Origin: Campylobacteraceae bacterium
GTDB taxonomy: Bacteria > Campylobacterota > Campylobacteria > Campylobacterales > Sulfurovaceae
Assembly (NCBI GenBank): GCA_027063325.1
Contig: JAMOSA010000225.1
Span: 1-8,581 of the forward strand
Reading direction: 5' to 3'
Length of the DNA stretch: 8,581 bases
Position numbers and translations under genes: made by a program. This document shows, piece after piece, positions 5,820 to 8,581 of this stretch (positions within the stretch are counted from its first letter, which is position 1; every line of letters begins with the position of its first letter). A model generated the notes under the pieces. That model worked only from the letters and a program-made list of their open reading frames with translations. It was not told the DNA's origin and did no database searches.

Positions 5820-5847
5820 TTGCAGTTTAACTTATGAATATTATAAT
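5820..5847 (+). promoter_or_regulatory. Putative nosZ promoter
   Basis: TTGCAG (5820-5825) is a moderate -35 and TATAAT (5842-5847) a perfect -10, with 16 nt between them. A start near 5852-5855 gives a leader of about 27-30 nt with AAGGAG (5869-5874), 7 nt before the ATG. A weak -35 with an upstream dyad fits activator dependence. The 6-bp inverted repeat TGCAGT/ACTGCA (5821-5826, 5853-5858) brackets the -10. Confidence 0.6.
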
Positions 5848-5881
5848 TTTTGACTGCATAAAAATATGAAGGAGTTTAAAG

Positions 5882-8485
5882 ATGATTTCTATGGTCAAAC
5901 GGCTATCTATGGTAGCTATAGGGGCATTGGTTGGTGTCTCAATGGCTTCAGCTCAGTCAGAACTTGAAAAAGTTATGAAAGAGCGTGGCTTGACACAACA
6001 AGATCTTTTAGCAGCGGCCAAGACATATACACCAAGTGGTGGCAGAGACAAATATATTGTCTTTAGTTCAGGTGGACAGTCTGGTCAAATAATGGTATAT
6101 GGTGTACCATCTATGAGAATTTTGAAGTATATTGGTGTATTTACTCCAGAGCCTTGGCAAGGATGGGGTTATGATGATGACACTAAAGAGATTTTAAAAC
6201 AGGGCTGGATTAGAGGCAAAGAGATAACATGGGGAGATACCCACCACCCGGGACTTTCTGAAACCAATGGTAAATATGATGGTAAGTGGCTTGTAATCAA
6301 TGATAAAGCAAACCCAAGAATTGCAGTTATTGATCTAAGTGATTTTGTTACAAAACAAATTGTTGTAAACCCTGTATTTAAATCTGATCACGGTGGAGCA
6401 TTCTTTACTCCAAATAGTGAATATATCCTAGAAGCTTGTCAATATGGAGCTCCACTCGATAATAATTATCACCCAATAGAAGATTTTGCAGAGACTTACA
6501 GGGGTGGTGTAACAGTATGGAAATTTGATCATAAAAATGGAAAGATTCTTCCAGAAAAATCATTTACTATAGAGATGCCTCCATATATGCAAGATCTATC
6601 TGATGCAGGTAAAGAAGCAAGTTATGGTTGGGGCTTTACAAACAGCTTTAACTCAGAACTTTATACAGGTGGAATTGAAAAAGGTCTTCCTCCGTTTGAA
6701 GCAGGATGTTCCAGAAATGATACAGACTTCTTGCATGTATATAACTGGAAAAAGTTGGCTGAACTTGCAAAAGATGACAAAAATGTAAAAATCATTAATG
6801 GTCACAGAGTAGTGCCTATTGATGTGGCAGTCAAAAATAATGCACTCTTCTTGATTCCAGAGCCTAAATCACCTCACGGTGTTGATGTATCTCCAGATGG
6901 TAAATATATAGTAGTTTGCGGTAAGCTTGATACTCATGCAACTGTATATAGCTGGGACAAGATCAAAAAAGCAATTGATAACAAAGACTTCGTAGGTAAA
7001 GATCCATACGGCATACCTATAATTGATCTTAAAAAGACAGCACACTGTCAGGCAGAACTTGGCCTTGGACCATTACACAATCAATTTGGTAAACACTGGA
7101 AAGACAAAGGTGAAATCTATACTTCACTATATGTTGATAGTCAAGTTGTAAGATGGAACTATCTAACATGTAAAGTAGAAGATAGACAAAATGTAAACTA
7201 TAATATTGGTCACCTTTGTGGAATGGAAGGAAAGAGTAGAGATCCTCAAGGTGAATATATTATAGCACTAAATAAACTCGCTATTGACAGATTCAACGAA
7301 ATTGGACCACTTCATCCACAAAACCACCAGTTGATAGATATTCGTGGCAAAAAGATGCAACTGCTTTATGATATGCCAGTACCTCTTGGAGAACCTCACC
7401 AGGCAGTAGCAATCAGAGCTAGTAAACTACATCCTCATGTAAGATACAAAATGGGTACAAGTGCCTTTACAGGTAAAACTCATGTAGGTAAAACTCTTGC
7501 AGGTCAAGAGAAGATTGTTAGAAAAGGTAACCATGTATATGTATATGGTACAGTTGTAAGAAGCCATATCAACCCAGAACATGTTACTGTAAACAAGGGT
7601 GATATAGTTACATTCTATCTTACAAACCTTGAAAGAGCAGAAGATGAAACACACGGATTTACAGTTGATCACTACAATGTACATACATCATTAGAGCCTG
7701 GTAAAACTGTATCTGTTACATTCAAAGCTGACTTGGAGGGTGTATTCCCATATTACTGTACAGAGTTCTGTTCAGCACTTCACTTAGAGATGATGGGTTA
7801 TTTACTAGTAAAAGATCCAAACAAAAAGTATGTATCAGCCAAAAAGCTAAAAATGTCTAAAATGAGTAAAGAGGAGCTTGAAAAAGAGTATAAGCAGACT
7901 GTTGCTACAAATGATGCAACTGATAAAGTAATTCAAAGTGTTGTTAAATTCCTAAAAGAGAATCACTATGAGAAGTATCCTGTAGTAAAACAGCTTGTTG
8001 AAGATGCACTCGATCAGTATAGCAAAATTCCAGAACAGAAGAAAAAAGCTGACGAAGCATATAAAGCAGGTGATATAAACAAAGCCATTTTGTTTGAAAA
8101 TATGATTTGGCAATATATGGTAAAAACCGCTGATGTTGGTATTAGAGCCAGAGATCTACTAATTAGAAAAGTAGCTACTCCTATGAGTGAAGCAGCAAAA
8201 AGAGGAGAAGAGGCATTTAATGAAGGTGGATGTGGCGGATGCCATGTTATTGGTAAAGTAAGTTCAGGACCTGACTTAACTGGTGTTCTTCAAAGACATG
8301 AAAATGGTGAAAAGTGGGTAGCAGACTTTATCAAAGATCCAAAATCAAAATATGATGATCCATATGTAAAAGCTATGATCAACTACTTTAACCTAAGAAT
8401 GCCTGATCAGGGTATGAGTGATCAGCAGGTTAAAGATATAATTGAGTACTTCAAGTGGATAGACAAAAACGCTAACCTCTTCTAA
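5882..8485 (+). CDS. nosZ: Nitrous oxide reductase, Sec-exported (clade II) with C-terminal cytochrome c
   Basis: An 867-residue periplasmic enzyme that reduces N2O to N2. The N-terminus (VKRLSMVAIGALVGVSMASA) is a Sec signal peptide cleaved after ASA at residue 24, with no twin Arg, which marks the atypical clade II NosZ. The seven-bladed propeller carries all seven CuZ histidines: 121 and 122 (GDTHHP), 170 (SDHGG), 332 (SPHGVD), 399 (GPLHNQF), 444 (IGHLCG) and 506 (GEPHQA). The cupredoxin domain has the CuA set His591, Cys626, Glu628 (backbone position), Cys630, His634 and Met637 within YYCTEFCSALHLEM. A Lys/Glu-rich helical linker (about 655-770) leads to a monoheme cytochrome c domain with CGGCH at 784-788 and a likely axial Met840 in LRMPD. 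This fused cytochrome, known from Wolinella and relatives, probably feeds electrons to CuA. The start at 5882 follows AAGGAG by 7 nt. The gene is intact. Accessory nos genes would be expected downstream of the window. Confidence 0.98.
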   Translation: MISMVKRLSMVAIGALVGVSMASAQSELEKVMKERGLTQQDLLAAAKTYTPSGGRDKYIVFSSGGQSGQIMVYGVPSMRILKYIGVFTPEPWQGWGYDDDTKEILKQGWIRGKEITWGDTHHPGLSETNGKYDGKWLVINDKANPRIAVIDLSDFVTKQIVVNPVFKSDHGGAFFTPNSEYILEACQYGAPLDNNYHPIEDFAETYRGGVTVWKFDHKNGKILPEKSFTIEMPPYMQDLSDAGKEASYGWGFTNSFNSELYTGGIEKGLPPFEAGCSRNDTDFLHVYNWKKLAELAKDDKNVKIINGHRVVPIDVAVKNNALFLIPEPKSPHGVDVSPDGKYIVVCGKLDTHATVYSWDKIKKAIDNKDFVGKDPYGIPIIDLKKTAHCQAELGLGPLHNQFGKHWKDKGEIYTSLYVDSQVVRWNYLTCKVEDRQNVNYNIGHLCGMEGKSRDPQGEYIIALNKLAIDRFNEIGPLHPQNHQLIDIRGKKMQLLYDMPVPLGEPHQAVAIRASKLHPHVRYKMGTSAFTGKTHVGKTLAGQEKIVRKGNHVYVYGTVVRSHINPEHVTVNKGDIVTFYLTNLERAEDETHGFTVDHYNVHTSLEPGKTVSVTFKADLEGVFPYYCTEFCSALHLEMMGYLLVKDPNKKYVSAKKLKMSKMSKEELEKEYKQTVATNDATDKVIQSVVKFLKENHYEKYPVVKQLVEDALDQYSKIPEQKKKADEAYKAGDINKAILFENMIWQYMVKTADVGIRARDLLIRKVATPMSEAAKRGEEAFNEGGCGGCHVIGKVSSGPDLTGVLQRHENGEKWVADFIKDPKSKYDDPYVKAMINYFNLRMPDQGMSDQQVKDIIEYFKWIDKNANLF

Positions 8486-8497
8486 TACCTCTTATGT

Positions 8498-8516
8498 GTT
8501 ACCCCTTTGGGGTAAC
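8498..8516. terminator. Perfect GC-containing hairpin after nosZ
   Basis: GTTACCCC (8498-8505), loop TTT, GGGGTAAC (8509-8516): eight perfect base pairs, 12 nt after the nosZ stop. There is no T tract after it (CGCTTCAAC follows), so it may stabilise the nosZ mRNA end or only partly terminate, rather than act as a standard intrinsic terminator. Confidence 0.65.
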
Positions 8517-8563
8517 CGCTTCAACTATGCAAATAGAGATTTTGTTAAGGAAAATTAATGTAA

Positions 8564-8577
8564 TTGATAAGTATCAA
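8564..8577. promoter_or_regulatory. Perfect FNR-type box at window end
   Basis: TTGAT-AAGT-ATCAA is an exact match to the FNR consensus TTGAT-N4-ATCAA, and it sits after the nosZ hairpin. It suggests an anaerobically regulated promoter for the gene downstream, expected to be a nos accessory gene. A caution: an open frame from ATG 8527 (MQIEILLRKINVIDKYQN, no clear ribosome site) runs through it to the window edge, so the box could lie inside a coding start. Confidence 0.55.
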
Positions 8578-8581
8578 AACT

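Noticed and set aside
7427..7684. Minus-strand Cys/Tyr-rich frame inside nosZ
   Set aside because: It lies opposite the propeller-to-CuA region, whose sequence is fully explained by NosZ, and has no independent support.
8558..8563. ATG after AAGGA (8547-8551)
   Set aside because: The ATG is followed at once by TAA, so it cannot start a gene. It may be a chance start-stop, or the downstream gene may begin elsewhere.
1..8581. CRISPR array, insertion sequence, tRNA or rRNA gene
   Set aside because: No regularly spaced repeats, transposase motifs, terminal repeats or RNA gene signatures were seen on either strand.

Overview
The window looks like a chromosomal stretch from an AT-rich Campylobacterota (Epsilonproteobacteria) species, probably a marine or sediment chemolithotroph of the Sulfurimonas/Sulfurovum/Wolinella type. 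The evidence is the codon bias, the proS-fxsA-hemC gene order (which I recall from Campylobacter, where hemA precedes proS), and a Sec-exported nitrous oxide reductase with a C-terminal cytochrome c domain, typical of this group. No mobile element, CRISPR array, tRNA or rRNA gene was seen.

Layout. Bases 2-2655 (+) form one tight housekeeping operon: the 3' end of proS, fxsA, an exported CPFC-type Dsb protein and hemC, with junctions of -1, -71 and +5 nt. A long AT-rich hairpin (2667-2727) separates hemC from a convergent two-gene minus-strand unit: a small SAM methyltransferase (3335-3928) followed by a three-helix membrane protein (2763-3335), joined by a 1-nt stop/start overlap. A divergent promoter region (about 3981-4088) leads to a secreted, very basic, cysteine-containing protein of unknown function (4101-5216). 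It converges through a hairpin (5223-5250) on a small conserved cytoplasmic protein of unknown function (5260-5649, minus). The 232-nt region 5650-5881 is a divergent control region. It holds an extended -10 promoter for the small protein, and on the plus strand two CRP/FNR-like dyads upstream of a -35/-10 pair for nosZ (5882-8485). A hairpin follows nosZ, and the last bases hold a perfect TTGAT-N4-ATCAA box.

How the genes fit together. NosZ is the terminal reductase that converts N2O to N2 in the periplasm; its CuZ and CuA ligands and its heme-binding motif are all present. Two FNR/Nss-like dyads at roughly class II and class I distances suggest anaerobic or nitrogen-oxide control. The FNR box after nosZ suggests that the genes downstream (expected nos accessory genes, outside the window) may have their own regulated promoter. 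The proS-hemC operon supplies tRNA charging, heme precursor and periplasmic disulfide chemistry.

I did not find a clear new multi-gene system. The best candidates for undescribed biology are the secreted protein at 4101-5216, the small conserved protein divergent from nosZ, the dual-coding overlap between fxsA and the dsb gene, and the layered operators around nosZ.
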